From the NCBI GenBank assembly GCA_937990725.1, contig CALKQS010000004.1, forward strand, positions 62,001-126,000: a stretch of 64,000 bases of DNA, written 5' to 3'. The translations under genes were made by a program, and so were the position numbers. The DNA comes from an uncultured Candidatus Saccharibacteria bacterium. Its GTDB lineage: Bacteria > Patescibacteriota > Saccharimonadia > Saccharimonadales > Saccharimonadaceae. This document shows, piece by piece, positions 17,751-27,396 of the stretch. Position 1 is the stretch's first letter. Each line of letters begins with the position of its first letter. The notes under the pieces were generated by a model. It saw only the letters and a list, made by a program, of their open reading frames with translations. It did no database searches and was not told the DNA's origin.

Positions 17751-19265
17751 TCACATACTCGCTGCAATCCGCTCCACCTGCTCGCTCGACAGGGGTGCGT
17801 TGCCCTTGATGGTGTAGAGAATACCGCCATTGACCCACGCAGCGGCGTTGTGGGTGCTATAGATAGTGAGGCCGCGGCTGGTGGTAGTGGCGAAGTTACG
17901 GCCAAAGCTGGGCAAAACGTAGTTGGCCAGGACGGCGCTAGAATCCCAGTCAGACCGGCTCTGCGTGAGAGTAAAGGCGCCTGGGCCAGCGTTGGCGGCG
18001 AACTTCATCAAGACACTCCCCTGCTGCTGCGATATACCGCCCACCAAGCTATAGCCACTCGGCTGATACGACGGGAACGATGCATTAATGCCAGCCTGAG
18101 CGGCGGCCATACGCGTAGCAATGGCAGGCATGTTGTGGTACGTTAGGTAGCCGCCAAAGGCAAGCAGTGCCACCATCGCCCCAGCAATACTAAGACGCCG
18201 ACCCCAGTGGCGCGCCGCTGGCTGCCGAGCTGGTGGTGGTGCGACGCTGGTGGTGGGTTTGTTGGTGCGGCGTTTGCTAGCGAAGAGTGTGCGACGTTTG
18301 GATCTGGGCGTGGCTACCGACTTCTTACTCTGCTGTGGAAGAACGCTACGCGGCAGTGTGCCAACCGGGATATTCTCCGTCGTAGTGAGCTCTGGCTCGG
18401 CTGGTGGCCACCATACCTCACCCTGCGGCATTCCGGAAGGCTGCGCTACCAGTGGTTGGGCGGCAAGCTCGGCGAGGTTGAGCGTGGGCAGGCCGATCGG
18501 CATGGCTGGCTGCGCGGCCTGGGCTTGTGTCTGCTCGGCTTGCTCGGTGGCAAGCACGCGGGCTAGCTGTGACGGTGGTGGCGTGCTGTGGCGCTTGGCG
18601 GCACTGGGTGGTTCTACCTCTGATGGTACAAAAACAAAATCCATACTGCGTGGTGCACTAGGCTGGGCGGACGTATGCTGCGCAGTGCGGTGTGGGGTTT
18701 GCGCACGGGGCGATGAGGGTGTTGCTGGCTGAGCCGAGAGCGGCGAAATCATCACTGACTGCCGCTTCCGTAGCTGGCGCGGTGTGCTGGGTCGAGATGA
18801 TGTGATGGGCTGCACCGCCACTGGCCGATGATGTTTGGTGATGTGCGCAGTTGGTGTTGTGGTGCGATGTGTTGCCACTGTTTTTTGCGGTGTGGTCGTA
18901 TGTGACATGGCTGGCTGGTGCGCGGAGCGCGGTGGAGTGGCTTGAGTGGCTTGAGTGGCTCCTGGAGCCATACATGGCTGGTTTTTTGTAGGCGATTGCG
19001 GCGTCGCTGTGGCCGCCTGAGTTGTCTGTATCACCTTGCTTGCGGGGATCATTTCTGAGATATGCTTTGGCTGAGCCACCTTCGCCGCCGGAGGGCGAGT
19101 GCGCGCAGTATGAATAATCTTTAGCTCCGGCCCGTATAGCACAGGTTGCCGCCCCGATGTACCGGTGCGACGCTGCCCCGAGCTCTGCGTGTGTGAATTA
19201 GTGGCAACCTGCTTAGTTGCCTGGTTAGACACGTGTCCACTATGTGTGGCCGTCGTATGACGCAT
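17751..19265 (-). CDS. DUF4367-like membrane protein with a long Thr/Ala/Pro-rich cytoplasmic region
   Basis: About 504 aa. Roughly 360 N-terminal residues are low complexity (Thr, Ala, Gln, Pro, His, basic), with a small 9-bp tandem repeat encoding ATQ units. One transmembrane helix (about 375-395) leads to a C-terminal extracytoplasmic domain of about 110 residues with SGYSLVGG, SDWDSSAVLANYV and AAWVNGGILYTI, resembling DUF4367 domains seen next to anti-sigma factors. The ATG at 19265 has an AAGGGGG Shine-Dalgarno. Function is unknown; the disordered half matches a theme in other envelope proteins here. Confidence 0.75.
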   Translation of the reverse strand: MRHTTATHSGHVSNQATKQVATNSHTQSSGQRRTGTSGRQPVLYGPELKIIHTARTRPPAAKVAQPKHISEMIPASKVIQTTQAATATPQSPTKNQPCMAPGATQATQATPPRSAHQPAMSHTTTPQKTVATHRTTTPTAHITKHHRPVAVQPITSSRPSTPRQLRKRQSVMISPLSAQPATPSSPRAQTPHRTAQHTSAQPSAPRSMDFVFVPSEVEPPSAAKRHSTPPPSQLARVLATEQAEQTQAQAAQPAMPIGLPTLNLAELAAQPLVAQPSGMPQGEVWWPPAEPELTTTENIPVGTLPRSVLPQQSKKSVATPRSKRRTLFASKRRTNKPTTSVAPPPARQPAARHWGRRLSIAGAMVALLAFGGYLTYHNMPAIATRMAAAQAGINASFPSYQPSGYSLVGGISQQQGSVLMKFAANAGPGAFTLTQSRSDWDSSAVLANYVLPSFGRNFATTTSRGLTIYSTHNAAAWVNGGILYTIKGNAPLSSEQVERIAASM

Positions 19266-19431
19266 AGTAATATATCCCCCTTGTTCCCTCTTTGATCGTA
19301 TAATACTCCAAGCATAAGGGGTTTTGCAAGAGGTGTGCGCTGTTTTGTATAAAATTGCCAAGACGAAATATATGAGCTTGCTGCGAGCCTGGGCGAGACA
19401 CGCAACACATCCCACTTCTCGCCAGCCATGG

Positions 19432-19437
19432 TATAAT
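19432..19437 (+). promoter_or_regulatory. -10 box of a leaderless transcript
   Basis: TATAAT, 6 nt before the ATG at 19444; representative of the leaderless promoters in this window. Confidence 0.7.
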
Positions 19438-19443
19438 GTTGTC

Positions 19444-20913
19444 ATGGATACGAAGCAACGAAAGCGACGCCAACGCGTCCATCTGACATTGATCTATAGC
19501 ATGATGGTGCTGACCGTTCTCTTCACCGTCGTGATTTTCGCTTATGCAATACAGGGGTACCGGCTTAATTGGTCGAGTGGTAAGGTTGTGCAGGGTGGCC
19601 TGGTGCAGTTTGATACCCACCCCGATGGCGCCCAAGTGACGGTAGACCAAACCCGCCTCAGTAACGAGACACCTAGCAAGCTCACCCTCTCGGCGGGCCA
19701 GCGCAATATCACTATCCAGCGCGAGGGCTACCACGATTGGCACAAGACGGTGGATGTGAAGGCTGGCAGTGTGCTGTGGCTTGACTATGCCCGGCTGATC
19801 TCAAGCAACCCGAGCCACAAGAATGTCGCCACAGCTAGTGGTGCATCAAGTGCCATTGCTTCGGGTAATAATCGCTACCTTGCCTTTACGCCGTCTGCGC
19901 ACAAGCCCAGCATTACCCTGGCCGACCTCAGTGGTGACAAACCACAGACGACGAACATCACACTCGACAGCGCGCACTACACCGCGCCAGACAATGCCGA
20001 GCACCAAACCTTCACCCTCGACTCGTGGGACAAGGATAACCGCTATGTGACGATTAAGCACACCTACAATGGCGATAAAACCGAGTGGCTCGTCCTCGAC
20101 ACGCAGGGGAGCCACAAGCTCGAGAATGTCACGCGGCAGCTTGGTGTGGATGTTGATGCTGCTAAATTCTCGCAGGGCGACAGCCGCAAGCTCTTTGTCC
20201 TCACCGGCGAGGGCGACCTGCGCCAAGCAAGTCTCGGTGACACGACGATCACAGGCCCACTCGTTAGTAATGTGGCTGAGTTTGCGCTCTACAGCGACAC
20301 GACCATCACCTACACGACCAAGCTTGACCACACCAGCAAGCAGCGCACTGCTGGCTACCTCACTATTGGCACCACCAAGCCTCGCACCGTCCGTAGCTAT
20401 GCCGATGATGGTGTAGCTCCACTACACTTCCGTATCGAGAAATATTACGACAAAGTATACTACGTGATCGCCTATGGTGAGACGGCTGAGATTCTTAGCA
20501 GCACCTCGCATGCTGCGAGCGATTCGCGTACGGCAAGCAGCCTCAAGTCTGTCGCCAGCCTCAGTATGCCAGGTGGCATTAGCCATGTCGATTTCTCGCG
20601 TGGCGGGCATCGCTTCGCCTGTGTGTATAACGATACGAACCTCATGACGTATGACCTCGAGCTACTCAAGTCATCCACCATCAAGCTCCCTCAGCCACTG
20701 ACGCGCGATATTAACTGGATTGATGGCTACCACTTCACCTTCACACACGGCGGTGTACACCTTTACGACTTTGATGGTGCCAACCAGCAGCGCATCACTA
20801 CCTCGGCGCTCGATCTTCCTGTTGTTCTCTCACAAAATCAGCGCTACCTCTACAGCTTTGTCAAGACGAAGGACGGCGTGGCACTGCGCCAGACGAAGAT
20901 CGTCAATGACTAG
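19444..20913 (+). CDS. PEGA-domain, membrane-anchored propeller-like protein
   Basis: About 489 aa. One transmembrane helix (about residues 14-36) is followed by a PEGA domain (about 55-115: VQFDTHPDGAQVTVDQT, ITIQREGYHDWHKTV), a fold common in surface-layer and envelope proteins. About 360 residues of beta-rich sequence follow with WD40/TolB-like repeats (LVLDTQGSHKLENVT, GGHRFACVYNDTNLMTYDL). It is probably extracytoplasmic and structural or binding. Transcription is leaderless from TATAAT at 19432-19437. It is divergent from the DUF4367-like gene, whose upstream in-frame residues must not be translated because they overlap this start. Confidence 0.85.
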   Translation: MDTKQRKRRQRVHLTLIYSMMVLTVLFTVVIFAYAIQGYRLNWSSGKVVQGGLVQFDTHPDGAQVTVDQTRLSNETPSKLTLSAGQRNITIQREGYHDWHKTVDVKAGSVLWLDYARLISSNPSHKNVATASGASSAIASGNNRYLAFTPSAHKPSITLADLSGDKPQTTNITLDSAHYTAPDNAEHQTFTLDSWDKDNRYVTIKHTYNGDKTEWLVLDTQGSHKLENVTRQLGVDVDAAKFSQGDSRKLFVLTGEGDLRQASLGDTTITGPLVSNVAEFALYSDTTITYTTKLDHTSKQRTAGYLTIGTTKPRTVRSYADDGVAPLHFRIEKYYDKVYYVIAYGETAEILSSTSHAASDSRTASSLKSVASLSMPGGISHVDFSRGGHRFACVYNDTNLMTYDLELLKSSTIKLPQPLTRDINWIDGYHFTFTHGGVHLYDFDGANQQRITTSALDLPVVLSQNQRYLYSFVKTKDGVALRQTKIVND

Positions 20914-21438
20914 TCATCATCAGGATCGTGCAGCTACCCCTGCGACACTGTGATGAACGTTAAGCACATAATTCGCTTGTTCATATATCTATATAATCCA
21001 AGAACATAGCCCACCAACCATGCTCAAACTGAACCGAATTAATTACTCAATCCGAGAGTGCAATAGAATGGCACTGCAATCAGATTCGGACACGGTTTAG
21101 TGAGCTATGTTTGGTGGGCTAGGAGCCCACTTGTCACATCCGCATCAACTCTTGCCGCTTGAGCTGCTGAAAGCTGAATATTCCAGTTGCGACTATACAA
21201 ACATGAGGAGTATGCTCATTGGCGAGCTACTCGGCATTGCATATTCTATGAAGAGGATACAATGCTTGACATAGCTAGTAGCCATCTGGCTGTGCGCTTG
21301 CTTGTTTCGTCTATGAACATGAGCAAAGTATACATACATACATCCTCGTCTTTATAGACTACTGCACCAACTACCAGAGTAACCAGTGAGAAGTATCGCA
21401 CCTTAAGCGTAGATACCACACTGGTTTATAGAGCCAGC
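20914..21438 (+). other. 525-nt intergenic region
   Basis: No gene is visible. It carries a -10 box at 20992-20997 and the structured RNA candidate listed separately. The remainder (21140-21438) has a few short inverted repeats and TACA repeats near 21330 but nothing I can name. Confidence 0.5.
21003..21140 (+). ncRNA. candidate structured RNA with competing stems
   Basis: TATAAT at 20992-20997 would start a transcript near 21003. Nested pairs follow: AACCG/CGGTT (21032-21036 with 21093-21097), TCCGA/TCGGA (21051-21055 with 21086-21090) and AGTGC/GCACT (21057-21061 with 21071-21075). The outer strand AGCCCACCAA (21008-21017) can pair with TTGGTGGGCT (21111-21120), but the latter can instead form a hairpin with AGCCCAC just downstream, and ACATAGC can pair with GCTATGT. 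Such alternatives suggest a switch or attenuator. Confidence 0.45.
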
Positions 21439-23052
21439 TTACCGCCCCGAAAACAGGTTGCCGACCCGTTGGACAAAGGTTGGTGAGTTGCCTGGCATGG
21501 CGCTCTTGCTGTTGCTGCTACTGTTGGTAGTGGTTTGAGATGCTTCTTTTTTGGCGGAGGATGGGTCGGGGCTGACTTGCTCGGCTGTGACGAGCAGGCG
21601 ATTGAGATCGGTACCAAGCGGCACACAGGTGATGAGCGTCATAGTTGGCTTGGTGGCGTTGGTTTGCAGCGCGTGCACATCGGTCGGCTTGACGACTTGT
21701 GAGCCAGTGACAGTATAGGTGTAGCGCTTGCCGTTGTAATTGACGTAGATATTATCACCCTTTTGCATTTGCTCGAGCCGTGCGAAGATAAACTTATACT
21801 TGCCATTATCGAGCCAGTCGTTGCTCGAGTGGCCTGAGACGACGAAGTTCCCTACCTCACCAGGCTTCGCATTGGCACCAGGGATGTTGAACCATACCAC
21901 ACCCTTATCCATCGCGGCATTGAGCGAGGCTTGGCTGGCGGCATTGGCATCCCACACAATAGGCACGTCCACCGCGATCTTGGGGATGATAAGCTTGGGA
22001 TCTGGGCCAACGTTGGTCGAGTCATATGGGCTAATAATATAGCTCTGGGCATCGAGGTCGCCTGGTGAGGTATAGGCCGCAACGTATGAGAAAAAGACTC
22101 GGTTGTACTGCAATGCCAAGAATAATACCATAACGGAAATACCAGCTACCGCAGGGATGAAGTGTCGGCTATGGCGGACTTTGCTTGCGCCGTTGCGGAT
22201 TGAGCTCAATAAGCGCGAGCGCAGATCGCCCATGGCTTGGCTTTGGGTGAGCTCCTCTGACTCATCAGTGGTGGCTGCGGTAGCGTGAGGTGTATCGGTG
22301 TCGTGAGCTTTGGCTTGCTCGGCGAGGCGCTCTTCGGCCTTCTTGACCTGGCCTAGGTAGTAGCGCTCATAATACTGCTGATAGTAGTTTTGCCAAGCAC
22401 TGTGATATTGCTGCCAAGCGGCCTTTTGGTTGGCGGTGGGCTGGCGTGGTGCACCGGCAGGGCGCTGGCTGTCTGGTTGCTGCGGCTGATGCGCGCTCGC
22501 TGCTGGCTGCTCGGTGTGGTTGTCTTGAGATGAGGGCTGCTGCGCGTGAGCTGTTGATGAAGCGGCTGTGCGGGCTGGCGTGGGTTGCGGTGATTGTGTC
22601 ACTTGGGCCGATGTGCCAATATAGTGCGCCTGTGGCCGGCTGCGCGGCGTGATGGACGAGATATCGCGCTCGCGGGTAGTAGGTGCTGAGTGAGCGTTTG
22701 ACGCTGCAGCTGCTTGGTTCTGGCGCCATGCTTGAGCACCTGGGCGGTAAGCCGTCTGGCTGTGCTGAACGCCACCCATCGCATGCCGCACCACTGGTGC
22801 ATGGCTGGCTGGTTTGCTGGCGAGGTTTGGAACTGAGAAGGTAGCCGCCTTGGCGCTCGTGCTGGGCGCTGGCTGGCGAGTCGGTGTACTGCCAATGATG
22901 GGCTGCATGGTGGGACGGTTTGCACTGTCGCTACTATTCGAGGTATTGTATAGCGCATCGATTTGCCCACGCACTTCACTAAGCCGTGCATCGCGGCTCT
23001 GCGACGATGAGTGCCCTCGTGATGTTGTGCGTGACGGATCTTGTGGCTGCAT
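21439..23052 (-). CDS. sortase with a long disordered N-terminus
   Basis: A cysteine transpeptidase that attaches LPxTG-type proteins to the envelope. Catalytic residues are visible: His408 in VVSGHSSN, Cys476 in TLITCVPLG and Arg485 in LNRLLV, the class D/E-like arrangement. The N-terminal 260 or so residues are Gln/Ser/Ala/Pro-rich, cytoplasmic and probably disordered. A transmembrane helix (about 300-320) follows. A short Ser/Lys-rich tail follows the domain. The ATG at 23052 has TATACT about 10 nt upstream. The obvious substrate is the LPHTG protein encoded at 23788-25026, less than 1 kb away. Confidence 0.93.
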   Translation of the reverse strand: MQPQDPSRTTSRGHSSSQSRDARLSEVRGQIDALYNTSNSSDSANRPTMQPIIGSTPTRQPAPSTSAKAATFSVPNLASKPASHAPVVRHAMGGVQHSQTAYRPGAQAWRQNQAAAASNAHSAPTTRERDISSITPRSRPQAHYIGTSAQVTQSPQPTPARTAASSTAHAQQPSSQDNHTEQPAASAHQPQQPDSQRPAGAPRQPTANQKAAWQQYHSAWQNYYQQYYERYYLGQVKKAEERLAEQAKAHDTDTPHATAATTDESEELTQSQAMGDLRSRLLSSIRNGASKVRHSRHFIPAVAGISVMVLFLALQYNRVFFSYVAAYTSPGDLDAQSYIISPYDSTNVGPDPKLIIPKIAVDVPIVWDANAASQASLNAAMDKGVVWFNIPGANAKPGEVGNFVVSGHSSNDWLDNGKYKFIFARLEQMQKGDNIYVNYNGKRYTYTVTGSQVVKPTDVHALQTNATKPTMTLITCVPLGTDLNRLLVTAEQVSPDPSSAKKEASQTTTNSSSNSKSAMPGNSPTFVQRVGNLFSGR

Positions 23053-23190
23053 AACTACTTCCAGTATACAATAATAGCTTTGATATACCAATATATCGCT
23101 TGCGTTTCAAGGCCTATTTTGGATAAGAGACTGCTTGCCCGTGCCCACACTCTCGAGACAGGCATAAACAGACAGCAAGAGTTACCAATA

Positions 23191-23222
23191 AAAAATAAGC
23201 CGACACTTACGGCTTATTTTTC
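23191..23222. terminator. terminator after tRNA-Leu
   Basis: AAAAATAAGCCG pairs perfectly with CGGCTTATTTTT around ACACTTA. It is symmetric and works on both strands, and lies just beyond the 3' end of the tRNA. Confidence 0.85.
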
Positions 23223-23243
23223 GGAAAACAGCTGAATAAACAC

Positions 23244-23330
23244 TGGTACCGCGGGCCGGACTTGAACCGGCACGTCCGAGTGGACATCAGATTTTGAGTC
23301 TGACGTGTCTACCAATTCCACCACCGCGGC
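23244..23330 (-). tRNA. tRNA-Leu (CAA)
   Basis: A complete 87-nt tRNA with the long variable arm typical of Leu. The acceptor GCCGCGG pairs with CCGCGGT (one G-T), the anticodon loop CTCAAAA gives anticodon CAA for the UUG codon, the T-arm GCCGGTTCAAGTCCGGC is intact and CCA is encoded. An extended -10 TGCTATACT lies upstream near 23377. Confidence 0.96.
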
Positions 23331-23787
23331 GTGAGTAAGATCAATTGCAGCCCTATCCTGCAACTCCTGTCAGTATAGCAGATTGCGCTGTACTTGGCTA
23401 GCCTCTCGCTCAAGGCTCCACGGAGATATGCCTAAGCGGTTATTCTCTTCATTCAACACGACCGCTCGCCCATCCTAAGCTACTGGATAACCAGCCATGA
23501 ACGATCAAGAAAAAATATGACAAAAAAGCCGAGCAACATCACATAGCTGCGCAACAGGCGAAAGCACCGAGCGTGCGATGTATGTTTGATAAGTACAACA
23601 CCATCGAACATCGCTTGCACGCAACCACGATATAACGGTGGCTACAATCATAATTTTGTGGTAGAACAGCAGCCACAAAATATGGATTTAAGCATAAGCA
23701 TAATATATAAAAGATTATTATTGACAAAAAATAAAGGACATGATAATCTCAACACATAACGTCTAATAATGACGAGGAGGAAAACAA
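23331..23787 (+). other. 457-nt intergenic region between tRNA-Leu and the surface-protein gene
   Basis: No gene. It contains the tRNA-Leu promoter, an interrupted inverted repeat (GCGTGC-GATGT with ACATCGC-TTGCACGC, about 23570-23635), a hairpin ATTTTGTGG/CCACAAAAT (about 23650-23680) that may be a regulatory leader, and the strong promoter listed next. Confidence 0.55.
23721..23749 (+). promoter_or_regulatory. strong promoter of the LPHTG surface protein
   Basis: TTGACA (23721-23726), a 17-nt spacer and TAATCT (23744-23749), followed by a GAGGAGG Shine-Dalgarno before the ATG at 23788. The A-rich flank suggests high expression. Confidence 0.65.
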
Positions 23788-25026
23788 ATGAACAAACTAG
23801 CAAAATCGTTTGTTGCACTTGGCGTAGTCGCTGGCGCAGCAATCGGTGGCCTGTGGGTAGCGCAGCCAGCATCGGCAGCGATCTCATCAGGTTGTAGCAA
23901 CTTTAATGTTGTAGAGTGCGGCACAAAGGACGTGCAGACCCTGCGCAGCACCTACACAAAGCGTACAGAGATCCGTCAGCTGTACAGCCAGTTCGGTATT
24001 ACCGAGCAGATGATCAACGGTGCCAACATGCAAGAAGGTACTGTTGATGCCAACGGCAACGTGACTGTTGGTGGTCGTGTTGTCGCTACTGGTGCCCGCA
24101 CCCTGCAGGCCAAAGCTGGTACAAAGCAAAAGCAGCCAGAAGGTCAGCGTACCGCTGGTGGCCACACCTACTACCAGTACCCAACCGGTGATAGCTTCAT
24201 CTTGGGCAAGACAACCTTTAGCGTTTATGCATGGTTCGACAACAACGGTAAGTTTATCGCTGGTGTTATTAAGGACTGTGGTAACCCTATCTGGGGCACC
24301 CCAACTCCCCCACCAGCCAAGCCAAGCCTGACCTGCGATGCATTGCAAGCTACTCAGGTTTCGCGCAACGAGTACCAATTCACCGCCAAGGCAACCGCTA
24401 AGGAAGGTGCAAAGGTCGTTAACTACATCTACGACTTTGGTGATGGCAAGACCACCAACGGTGGTGCAACTGTTCGCCACACTTACGCTAAGGAAGGCAC
24501 ATACACCGTTAAAATGACTGTGGTCGGTAGCGAAGGTGGTAGCACCAACGTCGAGAAGACAAGCAAAGACTGCCAAGTGACCATCAAGGTAACACCTCAG
24601 CCAACCATCCAGGTATGTGAGCTGAGCAGCAGCACCATCATCACCATCAAAGAAAGCGAATTTGACGCTACTAAGCACTCAAAGAACGTCAAAGACTGCG
24701 ACAAGATGAAGGTCTGTGAGCTGAAGACTGGTGCTATTGTTACCATCAAGGAAAAAGAATTCGACGAGAAGAAGCACTCAAAGAACACCGCCGACTGCGA
24801 CAAGGTCAAGGTCTGCCGCATCTCTGACAAGAAGATCGTCGAAGTTCGCCGCAACGAAGTAAGCAATGACTACACCACCGACATGTCGAAGTGTGAGCAA
24901 ACTCCTCCAACTCCAGTAGCTGAGTTGCCACACACCGGCTTGGGCGGTACCCTCCTGCCGCTGGCTGGTATTGGTAGCCTCACTGCTGCAGGTGCCGCTT
25001 ACTACGTAAGCCGCCACCGCAAATAA
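23788..25026 (+). CDS. sortase-anchored surface protein with PKD domain and Cys repeats
   Basis: 412 aa. A signal peptide (residues 1-31, ending PASAA), an N-terminal domain of about 140 residues of unknown fold, a proline linker, a PKD domain (about 180-270; YDFGDGKTTNGG, HTYAKEGTYTVKM), then three repeats of about 33 residues each containing two Cys (VCEL..., VCEL..., VCRI...). It ends in LPHTG, a hydrophobic helix and RHRK, a classic sorting signal. Codon use is strongly biased and the promoter and Shine-Dalgarno are near consensus, so the protein is probably abundant. It is most likely anchored by the sortase encoded next door and could mediate host attachment; that role is inference. Confidence 0.93.
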   Translation: MNKLAKSFVALGVVAGAAIGGLWVAQPASAAISSGCSNFNVVECGTKDVQTLRSTYTKRTEIRQLYSQFGITEQMINGANMQEGTVDANGNVTVGGRVVATGARTLQAKAGTKQKQPEGQRTAGGHTYYQYPTGDSFILGKTTFSVYAWFDNNGKFIAGVIKDCGNPIWGTPTPPPAKPSLTCDALQATQVSRNEYQFTAKATAKEGAKVVNYIYDFGDGKTTNGGATVRHTYAKEGTYTVKMTVVGSEGGSTNVEKTSKDCQVTIKVTPQPTIQVCELSSSTIITIKESEFDATKHSKNVKDCDKMKVCELKTGAIVTIKEKEFDEKKHSKNTADCDKVKVCRISDKKIVEVRRNEVSNDYTTDMSKCEQTPPTPVAELPHTGLGGTLLPLAGIGSLTAAGAAYYVSRHRK

Positions 25027-25047
25027 ATAACCGTTTGCGGATAACCC

Positions 25048-25085
25048 AAAAATCACCCGTTTTGCATGGACGGGTGATTTTTTAT
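25048..25085 (+). terminator. Rho-independent terminator of the surface-protein gene
   Basis: AAAAATCACCCGT pairs with ACGGGTGATTTTT, followed by more T residues. Confidence 0.9.
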
Positions 25086-26329
25086 TGGTTTGGTTTTTGA
25101 GAGTAAATCATTGACCCAATATAAGCTGCGCGTCCTCTTTTCTTTTTGATTGGTCTCATTTGTGGGATTGTGGAGTGAGAGTTACTCTGATGAGACGTAT
25201 TAAGCTTCTCTACCCTTCCTCTCGCCCGCTCTTTAGGGGGCTAGCCGCGCATTGTGAGTGCAATCTGTCTGTTCTGGTGGTGCTCTATGTTAGTCAGTGG
25301 CGGTAGATATTTTGCTAGAAGAATAGAGAAAGGCAGCGTAAATATGTATTTTACATCGCAGGTTCTGGATGGTGGCACGAGTAGCTAGATCATTTACACC
25401 CCTACTCGATAGAGGCTTAATATAGGCCGTAGTTAGCTTCTGCGGGCATAGTTGCTAAGGATAACGGTATTCAATGGTCTCCTCAAGATATTCCATCTAT
25501 ACCCACCCGATTCTATCCCCAGATAGATGAGCGAGATTACTCACCATGCGACATAGACTTTTAATACAGGCTGAGATGGTGGTTTCTACTTGCTGAATAA
25601 GGTGGGGGCTGCGTAGCAACACACAAAACAAAGAGAGCAGTATGAGGATGCACTGAACACGCTCATTACTCATGTATCATGGTTGACGGAGCGCACAAAC
25701 TAGGGCGAACAAATATACTACTCATCTGCTTTTTGCCATATAGCGCAAGAGAAGATGGATGATTTGCCATTACCGATGAGCTAAATATTACCGCAAAACA
25801 TGATATGAGTACTTGATTTCCAGTAGAAACGTGCTATTTCCGTTCTATAAATAAGATATATAATACCGACATTCATGCAAATATAGCATACCATGCAATA
25901 GGAGAGTTTTGGTATAGCGCTTGGTGGTGTTTTATGCTTGTGCTACTTTTTTGTCCAGCAGAATAACAGAGGTCGTCGGATCATGTGACGCAAACATTTG
26001 TTCATGATTTGTGCCTTGTATGATCTGAACACAAAAAACGAACAACATAATAATGGCGCTGCATATCGTGTGCACATCCCTTTTTCGCCCTCCCCTTTCG
26101 GCTTTGATTTGGGTAGGATAAAAATCCTACTACTTGAGATGATCTCATCGGTGTATTTATCGTGCCTGAATATACCTGTCGTTTGTCATTCAAGCAAAAG
26201 GCGGATCATAGAAATGTTGCTCGAGTTTTAGGCCGTGAGTGGTTCTTATACTTCCCTTCACTAGCCAAAGAGATAAAGAAGAAAATTGCAAATAGCCATA
26301 ACAAAAGCTCCGGAGCCGATACCTAATAT
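25086..26329 (+). other. 1.2-kb gene-poor region with probable decayed coding sequence
   Basis: No intact gene is seen in a genome that is otherwise tightly packed. On the plus strand between about 25455 and 25735, one frame reads as protein-like sequence (for example WSPQDIPSIPTRFYPQIDER) interrupted by stops and probable frameshifts, as expected for a pseudogene. A short frame at 25998-26231 has no supporting signal. The original function is not recognisable. Confidence 0.45.
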
Positions 26330-27127
26330 CTACTCCTTCCCATCTAGCAGGCTAGCTGTAGCTGCCTGGAGGGGTGTCGCTGGGTTCCACATGGTATAGG
26401 CGGCGATGCGCGTTGGCACAGTGCCCTGCCAAAGTGCCATTGGCTGTGACCATGGTGTTGATGTAACGGTGCCGCGCTGAGCGACGAGAATGGTGTCGGC
26501 GTGGAAGGTTGCAAGAGTTAGTGGGTAGGTGATGGTAAACTTGTGCAGCACCTCGACCAGCTGGAGGAGCGGCATCCGGAAGGTGAGGATTTTGGGGTAG
26601 TACAGAGTGCGAAGGAACTTTTGGACTTGTGAAAATGATGCAATGATAAGGATGTTTGACTGACTGGCAAGCTGCGGGGCGCTTGGCGTGAGCAAGTCGA
26701 CCGCGTCGCGGCTGATGATGAGTGGTGTGGTGGTGTGGCTCACGAGTTTTTCATAGACAATGGCAGTCTGGCTGTTGCGGCCAGCGTCGCCGATGAGAAG
26801 AAGCGTATCGGCCCAATTGCCCAAGGTTTGCAGCTCTGGCCAGGCTTCGCTACCTAGACTGCCACTGCTGTTGCTTGCGGCAAAAATCGTATCCGTCACG
26901 CTGGCGGGAATAGTACCACGCAAGGCATCTGGCAGCACCACGCGTGCCTGCCCTACCCCTGTAGTGAGTGCAGTGGTATAGCTATGCTCGATAGCACGAA
27001 AACTCAGCCGGTTGCCGCCAATAATACCTAGCTTGCCTGCCTGCGCCCGCTGCTGCGGTTTGTTCCAGGCGATGTCTGGGTAGAGCGGTTTGGCTGGCGT
27101 TTGCTGCTGCCAGTAGGGGATGTTCAT
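26330..27127 (-). CDS. NAD(P)H-hydrate dehydratase-like (ribokinase superfamily) protein
   Basis: About 265 aa. The opening AGKLGIIGGNRLSFRAIEHSY, the TGVGQARVVLP strand and the nucleotide-site-like LLIGDAGRNSQT resemble the C-terminal domain of YjeF/NnrD, which repairs hydrated NAD(P)H. The match is partial and the usual late catalytic GTGD-type motif is not clear, so substrate and activity are uncertain; it could be a divergent sugar-kinase-fold protein. I chose the ATG at 27127 (GAGG about 10 nt upstream) over an upstream start. It is followed by the gene desert. Confidence 0.55.
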   Translation of the reverse strand: MNIPYWQQQTPAKPLYPDIAWNKPQQRAQAGKLGIIGGNRLSFRAIEHSYTTALTTGVGQARVVLPDALRGTIPASVTDTIFAASNSSGSLGSEAWPELQTLGNWADTLLLIGDAGRNSQTAIVYEKLVSHTTTPLIISRDAVDLLTPSAPQLASQSNILIIASFSQVQKFLRTLYYPKILTFRMPLLQLVEVLHKFTITYPLTLATFHADTILVAQRGTVTSTPWSQPMALWQGTVPTRIAAYTMWNPATPLQAATASLLDGKE

Positions 27128-27317
27128 GCGCAGTCGCCTCGCTTTGATGGATGAAGACAATACAGAGAGAAAATACTCAGCATAGAGCTATTATACCGCG
27201 AAGTGGGAGTGTGTGCTATGTATCTCTGCCCGGTAGTATCTCCCCTGCTGCTGAACAGTGGAATGGATTGAGCGGCCTATAACTGGGGCGGATGAGGAGC
27301 ACAGCCTGTGGTGAGTG

Positions 27318-27396
27318 AAAAAACGCGAAAAAGAAAAAGCCCAACTTAGGAGCTCTCCATACTCTATGAGAGTAAGTGCTGACGACTAGGTTGGGC
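27318..27396 (-). terminator. Rho-independent terminator of a small RNA
   Basis: On the minus strand GCCCAAC pairs with GTTGGGC around an internal hairpin, directly followed by TTTTTCTTTTT. Confidence 0.8.

Noticed and set aside
23887..24678. Minus-strand ORF (263 codons) inside the surface-protein gene
   Set aside because: The sense strand has a signal peptide, PKD domain and sorting signal; the antisense frame comes from codon bias.
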